A stretch of 64,000 nucleotides of DNA from Rhynchopus sp. YZ270_cl-10 (lineage: Eukaryota; Euglenozoa; Diplonemea; Diplonemida; Diplonemidae). Under the pieces are notes generated by a model that saw nothing but the letters and a program-made list of their open reading frames with translations, made no database searches and had not been told where the DNA came from. How positions within the stretch are numbered: the first letter of the stretch is position 1; each line of letters opens with the position of its first letter. Location: the NCBI GenBank assembly GCA_964035575.1, contig OZ037870.1, forward strand, positions 558,001 to 622,000, given 5' to 3'. Below, piece after piece: positions 9,409-21,211 of this stretch. The position numbers and the translations under genes are program-made.

Positions 9409-11571
9409 ATGGCGTTGTTTTTGGTAGCATCGGTGTGCTCTGCATTGTCAGCTCCAGCGTCACCTCCAGAACTATGGGTCAGGTCGTGCTATATGATGTT
9501 CGGGCCGATTCATGACTTGGGATACACTTACGCACATAACAAAGGAAGGCTCACAGCACACAAACATCTGTCAGAAAACGTACCCCACATCCGCTTGGAG
9601 AGTCTGTATCAACCCAACGCCTTTTTCATGAACCACGATGATGTGATCACCCGCTTCATCGCCCAAGGGTGCGGTATCATCCATGCAACGTCGCCAGCAT
9701 TCACTGGCAGCATCCTCCCCTACGTACGACAGTACAAGAATATTACCTTCAGCTTGCAGAATTTGTGGGGGTTAAAGCTCTCTCCCGAGCCGAACCTTGT
9801 GGTGTACGCAGCACAGAACCAGCTGAGTTGGTACCAGGCTGGTGTTGTGGCGGCGATGGAAGCGAAGCAGTGCATGGGGTTTATTGCAGCACATGGTGAT
9901 AAGCTGGAGGTGGTGGCGTGCATTAACAGCTTTGTAAAGGGTGCGGAGAGTGTCGCACAGACGAAGGTGCACATCGTGACTATGGGGGAGTGGTGGAACC
10001 CAAGCAAGGTGCGGGTTGCTGCAGAGTCGATACACCGGAGCTTTGGGTGCGACGTTATAGCGCAGTACAGCGACTCCTTTGAGGCAGCACAATATGCGAC
10101 AGATAACAACATTCTCTCAGTCAACATGCACAGCCGTGCCAACGAGTACGTGGGCGACAACGTGCTGACGTGCGTCTACTCCGACTGGTCCAATGTCTAC
10201 TACCAAATCATCTACGACTACGCAATGGGCAACCCACCAACATCGCGCGAAGTCTTCCCCACAGACGTCTCCAAGCTCTGCGAACTCAGCCCCCTCGCAC
10301 GTCGTGAAACCTTCATCCGCGCGTCGCTCTTTTCCATTAAAAACGTATCAGCGGAGGCCACCACCGCAATGCTGAACGAGGCCCCCGTGATTGCAAGCTC
10401 GCCTGTTGTCGTCAACCACGGGAACGTCCGCACATCTGTTGAAGTCTGCCCAAAGCCGGGGTTCGTCATGAAGTTCACACCCAACCAGGCGCAGTACATC
10501 GTCCCCGTCTGTGAGCCGTGCCCTGCCTTCACAGCAAGCATCGAAGGGATCTGCGTCTCCTGCAGCATCCCCGAGGCTCAGGTGTTATCGCAATGCACAC
10601 CACCAGAATCAACAAGCGACTCGAACGACATCCTTCCGATTGTGCTCCCCATTGTGGTCACCGTTGTTTTTCTTGTTGTCACAGGGGCCGTCATCTATGG
10701 GAAGCGGAACTCACGTGACACTAAATATGCTCCAAAGTCCGGGAAAATGGTGATTGCATTTACCGACATTGAGAGTTCGACGGAGAAGTGGATGTCTGAC
10801 CCTGACTCGATGGGGCTTGCGTTGATCATCCACCACCGCATCTTTAGGGAAGCCATTAAGCGCAACCATTGTTATGAGGTGAAGACTGTTGGTGACTCTT
10901 TTATGATAGCGTCGCACACGGTGAGTGAAATGCTTGCGTTGGCAACAGAGGCGCAGACGGGGCTGCTGCATGCAAGCTGGCCGGCGGGTATTGGGCTGCT
11001 TCGTGTTCGCATTGGTATTCACCAGTGCTCGCCTGATGTGGTGTTCGACAAAGTGACCAAAGGGTACGACTACGTTGGCAACGGTGTGAACATCGCAGCA
11101 CGCATCGAGCAAGAAACGCTGCCCGGCACCATCCTAGCCTCTGCCTCAACAATCGACATACAGAAAGTGCAAGCAGATCACGGCCTAGAGGTCAAGACGC
11201 GTGGCGCCCTCGAGCTCCGCGGGACTATGCAATTCACAGAAGTTGTTGAATTGGTTATCCCCGGTGTCACCGCGCGGCTGTGCGAGGAAAACAAAGACGC
11301 TGAGGACAATCGAACAAAGTCTGTCACAGATGTCATGACAATAGGAAGCGTCGCGTCTGAACAGATGTTAGAAGAAATGGGGGACTTGGCAAATCTCTTC
11401 ATCCGGCCTTTTTTAATGCGACTCAGCTCAAAGGAACGGCAAGCCATAGTCAACCAAGTGGCAAAGTCCTACGGTTCTTTCAAAGATCAAAATAATCTTG
11501 ATCAAGTGATCGCTGGAATGGTGCCACGCCTGGACCGTCACTTGGTTGCAAGGACAGCGACAAAGTTTTAA
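9409..11571 (+). CDS. Receptor-type adenylate cyclase with BMP-family ectodomain, copy 2
   Basis: The 720-residue product appears identical to copy 1: signal peptide, BMP-like ectodomain, Cys-rich juxtamembrane segment, one transmembrane helix and class III catalytic domain with FTDIESST, VKTVGDS and VNIAAR intact. Its upstream flank differs from that of copy 1 but matches copy 3, carrying R5 and an AT-rich segment. Its 3' part and downstream flank match copy 1, not copy 3. That combination is what an unequal crossover between ancestors of copies 1 and 3 would leave. The ATG is chosen as in copy 1. All catalytic residues are present, so I expect an active enzyme. Confidence 0.9.
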   Translation: MALFLVASVCSALSAPASPPELWVRSCYMMFGPIHDLGYTYAHNKGRLTAHKHLSENVPHIRLESLYQPNAFFMNHDDVITRFIAQGCGIIHATSPAFTGSILPYVRQYKNITFSLQNLWGLKLSPEPNLVVYAAQNQLSWYQAGVVAAMEAKQCMGFIAAHGDKLEVVACINSFVKGAESVAQTKVHIVTMGEWWNPSKVRVAAESIHRSFGCDVIAQYSDSFEAAQYATDNNILSVNMHSRANEYVGDNVLTCVYSDWSNVYYQIIYDYAMGNPPTSREVFPTDVSKLCELSPLARRETFIRASLFSIKNVSAEATTAMLNEAPVIASSPVVVNHGNVRTSVEVCPKPGFVMKFTPNQAQYIVPVCEPCPAFTASIEGICVSCSIPEAQVLSQCTPPESTSDSNDILPIVLPIVVTVVFLVVTGAVIYGKRNSRDTKYAPKSGKMVIAFTDIESSTEKWMSDPDSMGLALIIHHRIFREAIKRNHCYEVKTVGDSFMIASHTVSEMLALATEAQTGLLHASWPAGIGLLRVRIGIHQCSPDVVFDKVTKGYDYVGNGVNIAARIEQETLPGTILASASTIDIQKVQADHGLEVKTRGALELRGTMQFTEVVELVIPGVTARLCEENKDAEDNRTKSVTDVMTIGSVASEQMLEEMGDLANLFIRPFLMRLSSKERQAIVNQVAKSYGSFKDQNNLDQVIAGMVPRLDRHLVARTATKF

Positions 11572-13599
11572 GACCCTTCTGTGGAACCAACGTCATCGTA
11601 CCTTTTGACGGCCATACTCATTGTCTTACTAATTTCTAGCCCAAAAAAATGTTGTGAAATATCGGGTGTGATACTCGGGGAGAGACCCCGCGTGTCATAT
11701 GTCCCACCCAGATATAATTTGCAAGGAAGTGATTTCTGTCTATATTTTGCTAAAAATGGTTGCAAATTGTATGTGGGAGGGGGTTTTATAAAGATCTCAA
11801 GATAGAGTTTGGTGCTGTCTTTCCAGGCGTGCCATGCCCTAGTCATAAGAAAGATATGCTCTGCTGACTGAATATAGTGTCGCAGAGTTAATGCCCTAAC
11901 AACAAACTTGTGGAAACCCACACAGCTGATGCACCATCTATGCTTTTCGGCAGAGTCCTAGCTTGCCTGGGTCAGTGGGTCAAGCTGACCCAAGTGCCTG
12001 GGTCGCGACCCACGAAAAAAAAAAAGGGGGGGAATTAATTCATTTGGAAATTGGGAAATTCTGATTTTTTCCCCTCTTTGGGGGGCCCACCACCTTTTCT
12101 GGGGTAAGAAAAAAATATCGACAAAAAAATCCGGCACCGTCCAGGGCTGGACCCAATTTTTTTTGCCTGCGGCGCCATTTTTCCTTTTTTGCTCCGCAAA
12201 AAAGGGTTCGTAGAGTGACTCTGTGGTGTAAAAAGCTACATTTTTACACCGTGCCCTAATTTTTTTCGCCTGCGGCGCCATTTTATATATTTTGTGTTGG
12301 GTGATCTATGAACGGGGAGTGATTTTTATGGTTAGAGTAGCGTTGCATTTAACGTTGTGAGCAACTCACTAGTCGTAGTGACCAAAATTTGTATCAGTCA
12401 AGAACTTGTCCATTTTTCTGAAATGACCCCCACCACAGTGAGGGTAGAGCTCGGAAAACCCAAAAAAGCCAAGACAAGCCCCCCAAGGCCCAAAACGTCT
12501 GCTGACCCAAAAAAAAATATGACCCAGATTTGGCATTTTTTTTTCAAAACTAAGCTAGGACCCTGCTTTTCGGGAGAAAAAACTAAAAAAAATAAAAATA
12601 AAATAAACAGTCAAATGGTGTGGCTGAAGCGAGGGGTTCTATTTTGTACTATTTTCTGCCATTTTCTGCTATTCTAGGCATCTGGGTTTTTTGGTGCGGC
12701 TGAATAGTCCGATTGAGTCCGCCCTGAGTTGAGACGGACTGTGGCGGACTTTGAAAGCCCGTCTCAAGTTGGGACATTTGAGCACTCACCTCTTCAAGTC
12801 TTCTTCTCCCGAGCTTTTTGACAAGTAGAACGGGTCTGAACCACTCAACAGAACTTTCCCCCCCCGTCTTTTTTTCCCGTTTTCAAAAAAGTTCTGTTGA
12901 TCAACACAACTTTGTTAGCCCCCCTGGTTTTGTCCCTTCTGGGGCCTCAGGGACCTTACCGTGTACGGTTTCCCTACCGTCTGTTGTTGGCCGCAGGGTA
13001 TTTGTGCTTTTCATCTGGGTGGCTGACATTGTACATCGTACGTCAGTAGGAGGTGCCTGCGTCAGTTAACACAGTTACTATGATTCTCTTTTCCTATTCG
13101 CTCCTGTTTCTTTTGTTTTTGTTTTTTTTCCTTTTTTGTAAAGGAATTAGTTGCTCCCGCATTTAATTCCGCGATGTCTTTGCTATCTGGTTTATTCCAT
13201 ACCCATATACACCCCGTTCGTTTCTCCCTTAAACTTGAAAACAAAATATTATTATTGTGCAGAGGGGACTGCAGAGTAAAGGCGAGGGTCGACGTATTCT
13301 GTAGATGCAGCATAATAGCCGCACGCTTTTCGAGGACAATTTTAACTTTTCATTTCGAATTTTTAAAATGTAACCTTCAATTTACCCTTATGTAGGGGGG
13401 CGGAAGGGAACCAAAATTAAATTTAACGAATCAGAATTTATTGAAATTTTAGCTATCATAATACGTCGACCTCCCCCGTTACCCTTTCAGCCAAGTATTT
13501 ATTTTTTAAAAAACCCCTCCCCCCATTGTTCATAGCTAGAGAATGCGCAACAATATGTTATGCGCATGTTTTTTTTTCTTCCCTTTTGTGTGGTTTTTA

Positions 13600-14996
13600 A
13601 TATGGGTCCGTTTATAAACCCCCCCCCTCACTCGTTCCAGACCACTTTTTTTGAGTTCTACACAATTTGAGCCCCGACAGGTGCCCAGAACCCCCCTGGA
13701 ATCGGTTTTGAGCGACTTTTGGCGGTGTTTTGGGGTAAAAAGACGCTTTTTTTGCTATTTTCAGGCTATTTTTGGCCATTTTCAGGCTATTTTGGCCTGT
13801 TTTGGCCTGTTTTCACTGTATGGCCGGGGTTTCGGGTTTTATGAGGTTTGAGCACCAACAGGTGTCACGAAACACCCCAGTACCGGTTTTGTGGGTCTCC
13901 TGTGGGGTTTTTGGGGTGAAATATACCTTTTGCTTGATGTTCTGGGCGATATTGGGGTGTTTTTTGGCCATGTAGGCCTGGTATGTGCCACTACAGTGCA
14001 TGGGCCAAATTGGGTGTTTTGAGGGGTAGAGGGTCGTGGTGGTGGGTTCCTAACTCGCTGGCGGCGACGCTTATTGCTCACTGTTCTGGCCCCATTTCCC
14101 CCATTTCCCCCCTCCCTGACCCTTTTCTGATGAAGATCTTTGAAATGCCGGGTCCTGTCGCAAATGTTCTTTGTGAACGTTCTTCATAGAATAGGGGAGT
14201 GTGAGGGGGGTCAAAATAGCCCTTTTTGACCAAAAAACACCAAGAAAAACACCAAGAAAAGTGCCACATGTGTCCAAAACAGATCGGAATGGGCTCACAG
14301 CCCCTTTTTGGGGTAGATTTGGGCCACAGGAAGCCTCCCGGCGTCAAAAAAATCGTGTTTTTTTGGTCAAAAAGGGCTATTTTGACCCCCCTCACACTCC
14401 CCTATTCTATGAAGAACGTTCACAAAGAACATTTGCGACAGGACCCGGCATTTCAAAGATCTTCATCAGAAAAGGGTCAGGGAGGGGGGAAATGGGGGAA
14501 ATGGGGCCAGAACAGTGAGCAATAAGCGTCGCCGCCAGCGAGTTAGGAACCCACCACCACGACCCTCTACCCCTCAAAACACCCAATTTGGCCCATGCAC
14601 TGTAGTGGCACATACCAGGCCTACATGGCCAAAAAACACCCCAATATCGCCCAGAACATCAAGCAAAAGGTATATTTCACCCCAAAAACCCCACAGGAGA
14701 CCCACAAAACCGGTACTGGGGTGTTTCGTGACACCTGTTGGTGCTCAAACCTCATAAAACCCGAAACCCCGGCCATACAGTGAAAACAGGCCAAAACAGG
14801 CCAAAATAGCCTGAAAATGGCCAAAAATAGCCTGAAAATAGCAAAAAAAGCGTCTTTTTACCCCAAAACACCGCCAAAAGTCGCTCAAAACCGATTCCAG
14901 GGGGGTTCTGGGCACCTGTCGGGGCTCAAATTGTGTAGAACTCAAAAAAAGTGGTCTGGAACGAGTGAGGGGGGGGGTTTATAAACGGACCCATAT
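13600..14996. mobile_element. Foldback element E1, copy in unit 2
   Basis: This is the same 1,397-bp palindrome as at 6826-8222, carried along by the tandem duplication. No difference between the two copies is visible. Confidence 0.85.
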
Positions 14997-14998
14997 GT

Positions 14999-15483
14999 TG
15001 GTGCTTCCCGGGGGGTATGCATTTCTCAAATTTTCACAAAATGTGACAAGTTTTCACAAGTTTTCACAACACGAAAACCGCTATAAAATTGTGAAGGCTG
15101 GTGAAAAATGGTGAAAAATTGTGAAAAGTTGTGAAAAGTGCGAAAAGTTGTGAAAAGTTGTGAAAAGTTGTGAATTGATTTTATTTTTTTGGGGGGTTTT
15201 TTTTTTGGGTTGGGTGGTGGCCCACCCATTGAGGGGTATTTTGGGATTCACAAGATAGAACGTGATGTGGTGTAGTGTACCTGTGTACTGTGTACTGTGC
15301 GGAAATGACGAGAACTTGTCCATTTCGTCAAATTGACCCCACCACTGGCCGGACGGATTCCGGAAATGCAAATGCCGGCATTTAAAAGCTTCACCAACGA
15401 AGAAAAAAAGGGTGGTGAAAAGTTGTGAAAAGTTGTGAATTGAATTGAAAATTTGTGAAATGCATACCCCCCGGGAAGCACCA
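14999..15483. mobile_element. TIR element E2, copy in unit 2
   Basis: This is the same 485-bp element and TATGT duplication as at 8225-8709, copied with the tandem unit. Confidence 0.85.
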
Positions 15484-15833
15484 TATGTGACTTTTACCCT
15501 GTGCAAACCTTTGTGTTTTTTTTCCTGAAGGAAAAAACTTGTGTCCAAAAAACATTCTAAAGCACCCTTGCTATGAAATATGAGATTCTGGTTTCCGGAA
15601 GGAAACCCCGGTCTGCAAAAAAAAAAATAACGCACCACCAAAAATCCCGGGCCATAGTACAGATTTGAGCGCAAAGCGTGTGTGCCCGTGCCAATTTGTG
15701 TTTTTTCTTTCAAAAAAAACACTATTTGACAAACTTTGTAGTCCTCCGGAGTCAGGCGGACTTGGGACAGACTTGGCGTACTCAGTCAAAATTCCGCCTC
15801 AACTTCGTCGGCGGGTCTTGGTGGATTTTTTGT

Positions 15834-15942
15834 AAACCACGAAATGGATGTAGGACTGCGTGGTTGGGGTCCACCTCGGTACAACCGGTCATGTACCAAG
15901 GTACACTGTCACGAGAGGGCTTTGTATTTCAACTCTACTTTT
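15834..15942 (+). repeat. Dispersed repeat R5 upstream of cyclase copy 3
   Basis: Identical to 9060-9168 and in the same place relative to the next cyclase gene. Confidence 0.65.
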
Positions 15943-16182
15943 TTTTTGGCGGACTCAGGGACAACTAAGTATGAATTTGCGCATGATGCGCATTCTCTAT
16001 CTATGAAATTGTTACTGTTTTGTTTTGTTTTTTTGCTGCAATCTGAAATGACTCTCCCGCCACCCCCTTTTCTCCATGCACCCACCCACATATTCATACA
16101 CATCCTACACCTATCAACCCCTTCCCATCACAGAAGGTACACCCCACCTGCCCACTCCCCTTCCCCTTTGTTTCTCATCTCG

Positions 16183-18345
16183 ATGGCGTTGTTTTTGGTA
16201 GCATCGGTGTGCTCTGCATTGTCAGCTCCAGCGTCACCTCCAGAACTATGGGTCAGGTCGTGCTATATGATGTTCGGGCCGATTCATGACTTGGGATACA
16301 CTTACGCACATAACAAAGGAAGGCTCACAGCACACAAACATCTGTCAGAAAACGTACCCCACATCCGCTTGGAGAGTCTGTATCAACCCAACGCCTTTTT
16401 CATGAACCACGATGATGTGATCACCCGCTTCATCGCCCAAGGGTGCGGTATCATCCATGCAACGTCGCCAGCATTCACTGGCAGCATCCTCCCCTACGTA
16501 CGACAGTACAAGAATATTACCTTCAGCTTGCAGAATTTGTGGGGGTTAAAGCTCTCTCCCGAGCCGAACCTTGTGGTGTACGCAGCACAGAACCAGCTGA
16601 GTTGGTACCAGGCTGGTGTTGTGGCGGCGATGGAAGCGAAGCAGTGCATGGGGTTTATTGCAGCACATGGTGATAAGCTGGAGGTGGTGGCGTGCATTAA
16701 CAGCTTTGTAAAGGGTGCGGAGAGTGTCGCACAGACGAAGGTGCACATCGTGACTATGGGGGAGTGGTGGAACCCAAGCAAGGTGCGGGTTGCTGCAGAG
16801 TCGATACACCGGAGCTTTGGGTGCGACGTTATAGCGCAGTACAGCGACTCCTTTGAGGCAGCACAATATGCGACAGATAACAACATTCTCTCAGTCAACA
16901 TGCACAGCCGTGCCAACGAGTACGTGGGCGACAACGTGCTGACGTGCGTCTACTCCGACTGGTCCAATGTCTACTACCAAATCATCTACGACTACGCAAT
17001 GGGCAACCCACCAACATCGCGCGAAGTCTTCCCCACAGACGTCTCCAAGCTCTGCGAACTCAGCCCCCTCGCACGTCGTGAAACCTTCATCCGCGCGTCG
17101 CTCTTTTCCATTAAAAACGTATCAGCGGAGGCCACCACCGCAATGCTGAACGAGGCCCCCGTGATTGCAAGCTCGCCTGTTGTCGTCAACCACGGGAACG
17201 TCCGCACATCTGTTGAAGTCTGCCCAAAGCCGGGGTTCGTCATGAAGTTCACACCCAACCAGGCGCAGTACATCGTCCCCGTCTGTGAGCCGTGCCCTGC
17301 CTTCACAGCAAGCATCGAAGGGATCTGCGTCTCCTGCAGCATCCCCGAGGCTCAGGTGTTATCGCAATGCACACCACCAGAGTCAACAAGCGACTCGAAC
17401 GACATCCTTCCGATTGTGCTCCCCATTGTGGTCACCGTTTTCTTTCTTGTTGTCATAGGGGCCGTCATCTATGGGAAGCGGAACTCACGTGACACTAAAT
17501 ATGCTCCAAAGTCCGGGAAAATGGTGATTGCATTTACCGACATTGAGAGTTCGACGGAGAAGTGGATGTCTGACCCTGACTCGATGGGGCTTGCGTTGAT
17601 CATCCACCACCGCATCTTTAGGGCAGCCATTAAGCGCAACCATTGTTATGAGGTGAAGACTGTTGGTGACTCTTTTATGATAGCGTCGCACACGGTGAGT
17701 GAAATGCTTGCGTTGGCAACAGAGGCGCAGACGGGGCTACTACATGCAAGCTGGCCGGCGGGTATTGGGCTGCTTCGTGTTCGCATTGGTATTCACCAGT
17801 GCTCGCCTGATGTGGTGTTCGACAAAGTGACCAAAGGGTACGACTACGTTGGCAACGGTGTGAACATCGCAGCACGCATCGAGCAAGAAACGCCGCCCGG
17901 CACCATCCTAGCCTCTGCCTCAACAATCGACATACAGAAAGTGCAAGCAGATCACACCATAGAAGTCAAGGAGCGTGGCGCCCTCGAGCTCCGCGGGACT
18001 ATGCAATTCACAGAAGTTGTTGAATTGGTTATCCCCGGTGTCACCGCGCGGCTGTGCGAGGAAAACAAAGACATTGAGGAGAGTCGAACAAAGTCTGTCA
18101 CAGATATCATGACTATGGGCAGCGCCGCGTCTGAACAGATGTTAGAAGAAATGGGGGACATGGCAAATCTCTTCATCCGGCCTTTTTTAATGCGACTCAG
18201 CTCAAAGGAACGGCAAGCCATGATCAACCAAGTGGCAAAGTCCTACGGTTCTTTCAAAGATCAAAATACTCTTGATCAAGTGATCGCGGGAATGGTGCCA
18301 CGCATGGACCGTCACTTGGTTGCAAGGGCAGCGACAAGGTTTTAA
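16183..18345 (+). CDS. Receptor-type adenylate cyclase with BMP-family ectodomain, copy 3 (diverged cytosolic part)
   Basis: This predicts 720 residues with the same domain order as copies 1 and 2. Residues 1-399 (signal peptide, BMP-like ectodomain, Cys-rich region) appear identical to the other copies. From codon 400 on I count about 20 amino-acid differences. They fall in the transmembrane helix (VTVFFLVVIG for VTVVFLVVTG), in the cyclase domain (FRAAIK, ETPPG, HTIEVKERG) and in the C-terminal tail (KDIEESRTK, MDRHLVARAATRF). All metal, adenine and transition-state residues are kept. The downstream flank retains only weak similarity to that of copies 1 and 2. The sharp boundary between identical and diverged parts suggests gene conversion or unequal exchange limited to the ectodomain side. 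Confidence 0.9.
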   Translation: MALFLVASVCSALSAPASPPELWVRSCYMMFGPIHDLGYTYAHNKGRLTAHKHLSENVPHIRLESLYQPNAFFMNHDDVITRFIAQGCGIIHATSPAFTGSILPYVRQYKNITFSLQNLWGLKLSPEPNLVVYAAQNQLSWYQAGVVAAMEAKQCMGFIAAHGDKLEVVACINSFVKGAESVAQTKVHIVTMGEWWNPSKVRVAAESIHRSFGCDVIAQYSDSFEAAQYATDNNILSVNMHSRANEYVGDNVLTCVYSDWSNVYYQIIYDYAMGNPPTSREVFPTDVSKLCELSPLARRETFIRASLFSIKNVSAEATTAMLNEAPVIASSPVVVNHGNVRTSVEVCPKPGFVMKFTPNQAQYIVPVCEPCPAFTASIEGICVSCSIPEAQVLSQCTPPESTSDSNDILPIVLPIVVTVFFLVVIGAVIYGKRNSRDTKYAPKSGKMVIAFTDIESSTEKWMSDPDSMGLALIIHHRIFRAAIKRNHCYEVKTVGDSFMIASHTVSEMLALATEAQTGLLHASWPAGIGLLRVRIGIHQCSPDVVFDKVTKGYDYVGNGVNIAARIEQETPPGTILASASTIDIQKVQADHTIEVKERGALELRGTMQFTEVVELVIPGVTARLCEENKDIEESRTKSVTDIMTMGSAASEQMLEEMGDMANLFIRPFLMRLSSKERQAMINQVAKSYGSFKDQNTLDQVIAGMVPRMDRHLVARAATRF

Positions 18346-19112
18346 GACCCTTCTGTCAAATCAACATGATCATACGGACGAAACATACACAGACAGTTTT
18401 CGTTTGGGATTATCACGCCCTTTTTATTAATTTTTATTTTTTACTGGTTTCCTTGCTTTTGTGTTTTTTTTGTTCTTTTATCTATGACAAACCCCCAAAA
18501 GGATGAATCTTAATCGGGGGGTTTCCGGACGAGTCCATGTGGGTTCCCCAGTGAACCGTAAGGGACCCCACTCTGCCGTGGCAGTCGTGGTTAGCGTTGT
18601 CATGTTTGTCTGTAGCACACAAGTAAGAAGAGAGACTCTGGGTCCCATTGGCGTCTGTTTCTCAAGAGTTTTGGTTGTTGTTCTACTCTTGTGGGATCAC
18701 CTTTATGCTCTAAAGAAGGTTTTTTCGTCGGAGATTCTGAGGATCTTTTTTTTTTTTTTTTTTGCCAATTGCCAGGGCCTTTTCTAAGTCCATGGGCCCA
18801 TGGCACCCCTCCGAAAACACACTTTTTTTCTGTACAAATGCCACACGTAAAAAAAATATTTTTTCTGTACAAATGCCACAGGCAAAATATTTTTTCTGGA
18901 CTTTTGCCACATGGGAGGTGGGGGGCGGAGCCCCCACCCACCGGCCCCCAAAAAAAATTCTTTAAAAAAAAAGGAAAAAAAAGAAGAAAAAAAGTGACGA
19001 GAGTAAATAGTAAGTTACTGTTACACGAGCACGTGTTAGAGTGGATCAACCAACACAAGCGGACGCAGGATGAGAGGTTGGTGCATATATTTGTCTCGCA
19101 GAAGAGTTACTT

Positions 19113-19316
19113 GTGAGCAGCCCCTCCAGCGTTGAAGTGGAACGGTTGTTTTCACGCATTGCCCACATTCGGAGTCCTAATCGCCGAAGCCTCAATCTCA
19201 GCACAATCGAAGATCACCTGTTTGTGAAACTTGGCACAACGCTTTTTGCTTCCACCCTAAAAAGATGCGATAACAGAGATATCGGCCGAGACCATAGCCC
19301 GGATGGCTGCGTCTAA
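19113..19316 (+). pseudogene. hAT transposase C-terminal dimerisation domain fragment
   Basis: The frame contains SSVEVERLFSRIAHIRSPNR followed by RSLNLSTIEDHLFVKL. This matches the family signature S-x3-E-R-x-F-S...R-x(0-2)-L-x5-E-x-L at the C-terminus of hAT transposases. Only about 45 residues of this domain are seen, with no catalytic core in frame. Codons just upstream (EWINQHKRTQDERL) may belong to the same decayed gene but are separated by a stop. It cannot be functional on its own. Confidence 0.7.
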
Positions 19317-19456
19317 GACATTCCGCTTCAAAAAGAGAGAGCCGGGCAATGCTGCGGATACGGGGGACGACAGAGAAGACGGAGGGGACGGAAGAGGACT
19401 CTACCAACACGTGGAATGGGAAACGGAGTACCCCGACTACCTGGATCTTCCAGATG

Positions 19457-19509
19457 CAGAGCAGCTTTCAGGTACCCAGGAGGCACCTGGGTACCTGAAA
19501 GCTGCTCTG
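19457..19509. repeat. 53-bp near-perfect palindrome
   Basis: The arms 19457-19480 and 19486-19509 are exact reverse complements (24 bp, ending CAGGTACCCAGG) around a 5-nt loop. It lies just downstream of the hAT fragment and is not terminator-like in sequence. It may be the core of a hairpin element. Confidence 0.8.
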
Positions 19510-20119
19510 GCCTGGGGACGGGATAGTTCACAACCGCCCCTTCTCCTATTTGACTCATTTTTCCCCTTCTTCAACCCCCACCCCCGAAAAACCCCTCTCA
19601 AAAATATGAGGGGAGATGCCCCGCCAACGCACCGACCGGAAAGCTCGGAATGGGTTTCCGGGAGTTTTTTACGTGTGGCATTTGTACAGAAAAAAGTCAT
19701 AGGCACCTCGGCCAAAATCGGGGTTTTTGGCTCAACTTAGAGCCACCCCTGCCAATTGGACGCAGGGTCCTCAGCCTGCACCCCCCTGTGGGAATTTTAG
19801 GGGTGCAAAAATTTTTCTGTACAAAACCCTTCAGAAAAGTCCATTCCGAGCTTTCTCCCCACACAAGCGGTCGTCGCGCGCGCTTCGCGCGCGCTCCTCC
19901 CTGACAAAGTTGGGAGAGGCGTGAAAATTCACGGGTCTGACGCTATTTTTTGGGTTTTTGTGAAATCGTTGGCTCAAAAAAATTTTCACGCGCCCGTTTT
20001 TTTATTTCACATTGGGGTGTCTTTCCGCTCGCGAAGCGAGCGGAAAAAAATTTTAAGGTGTACCTCCGCGAGCGCAGCGAGCGGAAAATTACACTCAATA
20101 CCCATGCATAAAACGAAAT

Positions 20120-20245
20120 ACACTTCCACGTAATCACTTCGCTTGCTTTCCTGGAACTGCTATAGGTGGCGACAATCGCAGGGAGCATCCCTGGCACCAC
20201 TTTCACACATTGTGAGTGTGACAGCCACCGAGTGGTGCTTGGCTG
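20120..20245 (-). pseudogene. Second hAT transposase fragment
   Basis: On the minus strand the frame reads TQPSTTRWLSHSQCVKVVPG followed by MLPAIVATY. It resembles the conserved T-R-W-L-S...L-x5-P-A-L block in the catalytic region of hAT transposases. About 40 residues are recognisable. It points the opposite way to the fragment at 19113, so the two are either from different copies or rearranged. Confidence 0.5.
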
Positions 20246-20345
20246 TGTCCGTTGTGGTACTGACGAAAGCCAGAGAATCCCTGCTGAAGCCTGAAATCCC
20301 CCCTCAAAAAAATTTTTTCGCCCCAAAAAAACTTTTTTTTTTTTT

Positions 20346-21211
20346 GGGGGGTGCAAAAATATTTTTTGCACCCCCCCGACAGGGGTCCTAAGAGTGGTAA
20401 CTTTTACCACTTCTGAAGTGACCTTTTTTATTTTTTTCAAATCCGAAGGTCACTTCGAAGTGACCTTCGAAAAGTGCCCTAAAAAGTGACCTTTTTTATT
20501 TTTAAAATCCGGTGTCACGAAGTTACCTCGGATACTTAACATACACCGGGAACACGTTGGAGCTTGTTCTTTGCGAATCTTATTTGAGCATGCTTCGGGA
20601 TTTTTCTTCTTTTTGCCAAGATCAGTGGTCTGCAGGGCTGCGGGTGCCACAATGTACAATTTTAGCGCAATTTTTTGAAATGTTGCGTACCGTGGCTTCG
20701 CCAGGAACTTTTGGGTGTTATGACCGCCTTTCTTTTTATCAATGTACTGAGGTTACTGATAAGAAGGCTGACACCCACTACGGCTTGCACCAGTGGCTAC
20801 AAAGCTGCCAAAGCTGCACTGAGGAGGGGAGGCTTTCCCGCAGAGAAAGGGTTGAGAAAAAACATCTGGCATCTGTGTTGTGTTGTTCGTGGTAAGAAAC
20901 AAAACTGTGACACCAAACCGCGAGACCCCGAAATTGCCTGACGAAAAAAATCTTATCTAGTACCCCGTCCCTATGATACGGCGATAACCAACGTCCAGTG
21001 TATGTCCGAGGAATTTGCACTTTTTTAAACTTCACTTTTGTTGTTGCCTACCGCCTCTGAGGGGGGAAAGTTTTTTTTTTTCCCTCCCCAAAAACGAGAA
21101 GTGACCTTGAAGTTACCATTTTTAATTTTTTTGAGAACAGCGTTAGGACCCCTGCCCCCCGATTTTTCTTTTTTTTTTTTTTGGGTGCAAAAAAAATTTT
21201 TTTGCACCCCC
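20346..21211. mobile_element. Inverted-repeat element E12 carrying R2
   Basis: The left end reads GGGTGCAAAAATATTTTTTG, then CAGGGGTCCTAA, then GTGGTAACTT. The right end is the reverse complement of the same blocks in the same order, with small differences. The interior holds an R2 module (about 20683-20800, TTGCGTACCGTGGCTTCGCC then GGTTACTGATAAGAAGGCTG). The exact outer ends and target duplication are unclear. Confidence 0.5.

Larger units (their letters stand above)
9244..16017 (+). repeat. Tandem unit 2 (6,774 bp) of the receptor cyclase array
   Basis: This is an apparently exact repeat of 2470-9243. It contains cyclase copy 2, the spacer, palindrome E1, element E2 and the R5-bearing flank of copy 3. 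Confidence 0.95.
18830..19689. mobile_element. Remnant of a hAT-type DNA transposon bounded by inverted 25-mers
   Basis: Positions 18830-18854 begin CTGTACAAATGCCACACG. Positions 19665-19689 are its exact reverse complement, and a further partial direct copy lies near 18863-18890. Between them lies the hAT dimerisation fragment at 19113-19316. I read the inverted pair as terminal or subterminal repeats of a decayed element. No target duplication is evident. Confidence 0.45.

Noticed and set aside
2470-18355. Tandem cyclase array as a pure assembly error
   Set aside because: Copy 3 carries about 20 amino-acid differences and a different downstream flank, so at least two genes are real. Only the identity of copies 1 and 2 leaves some doubt.
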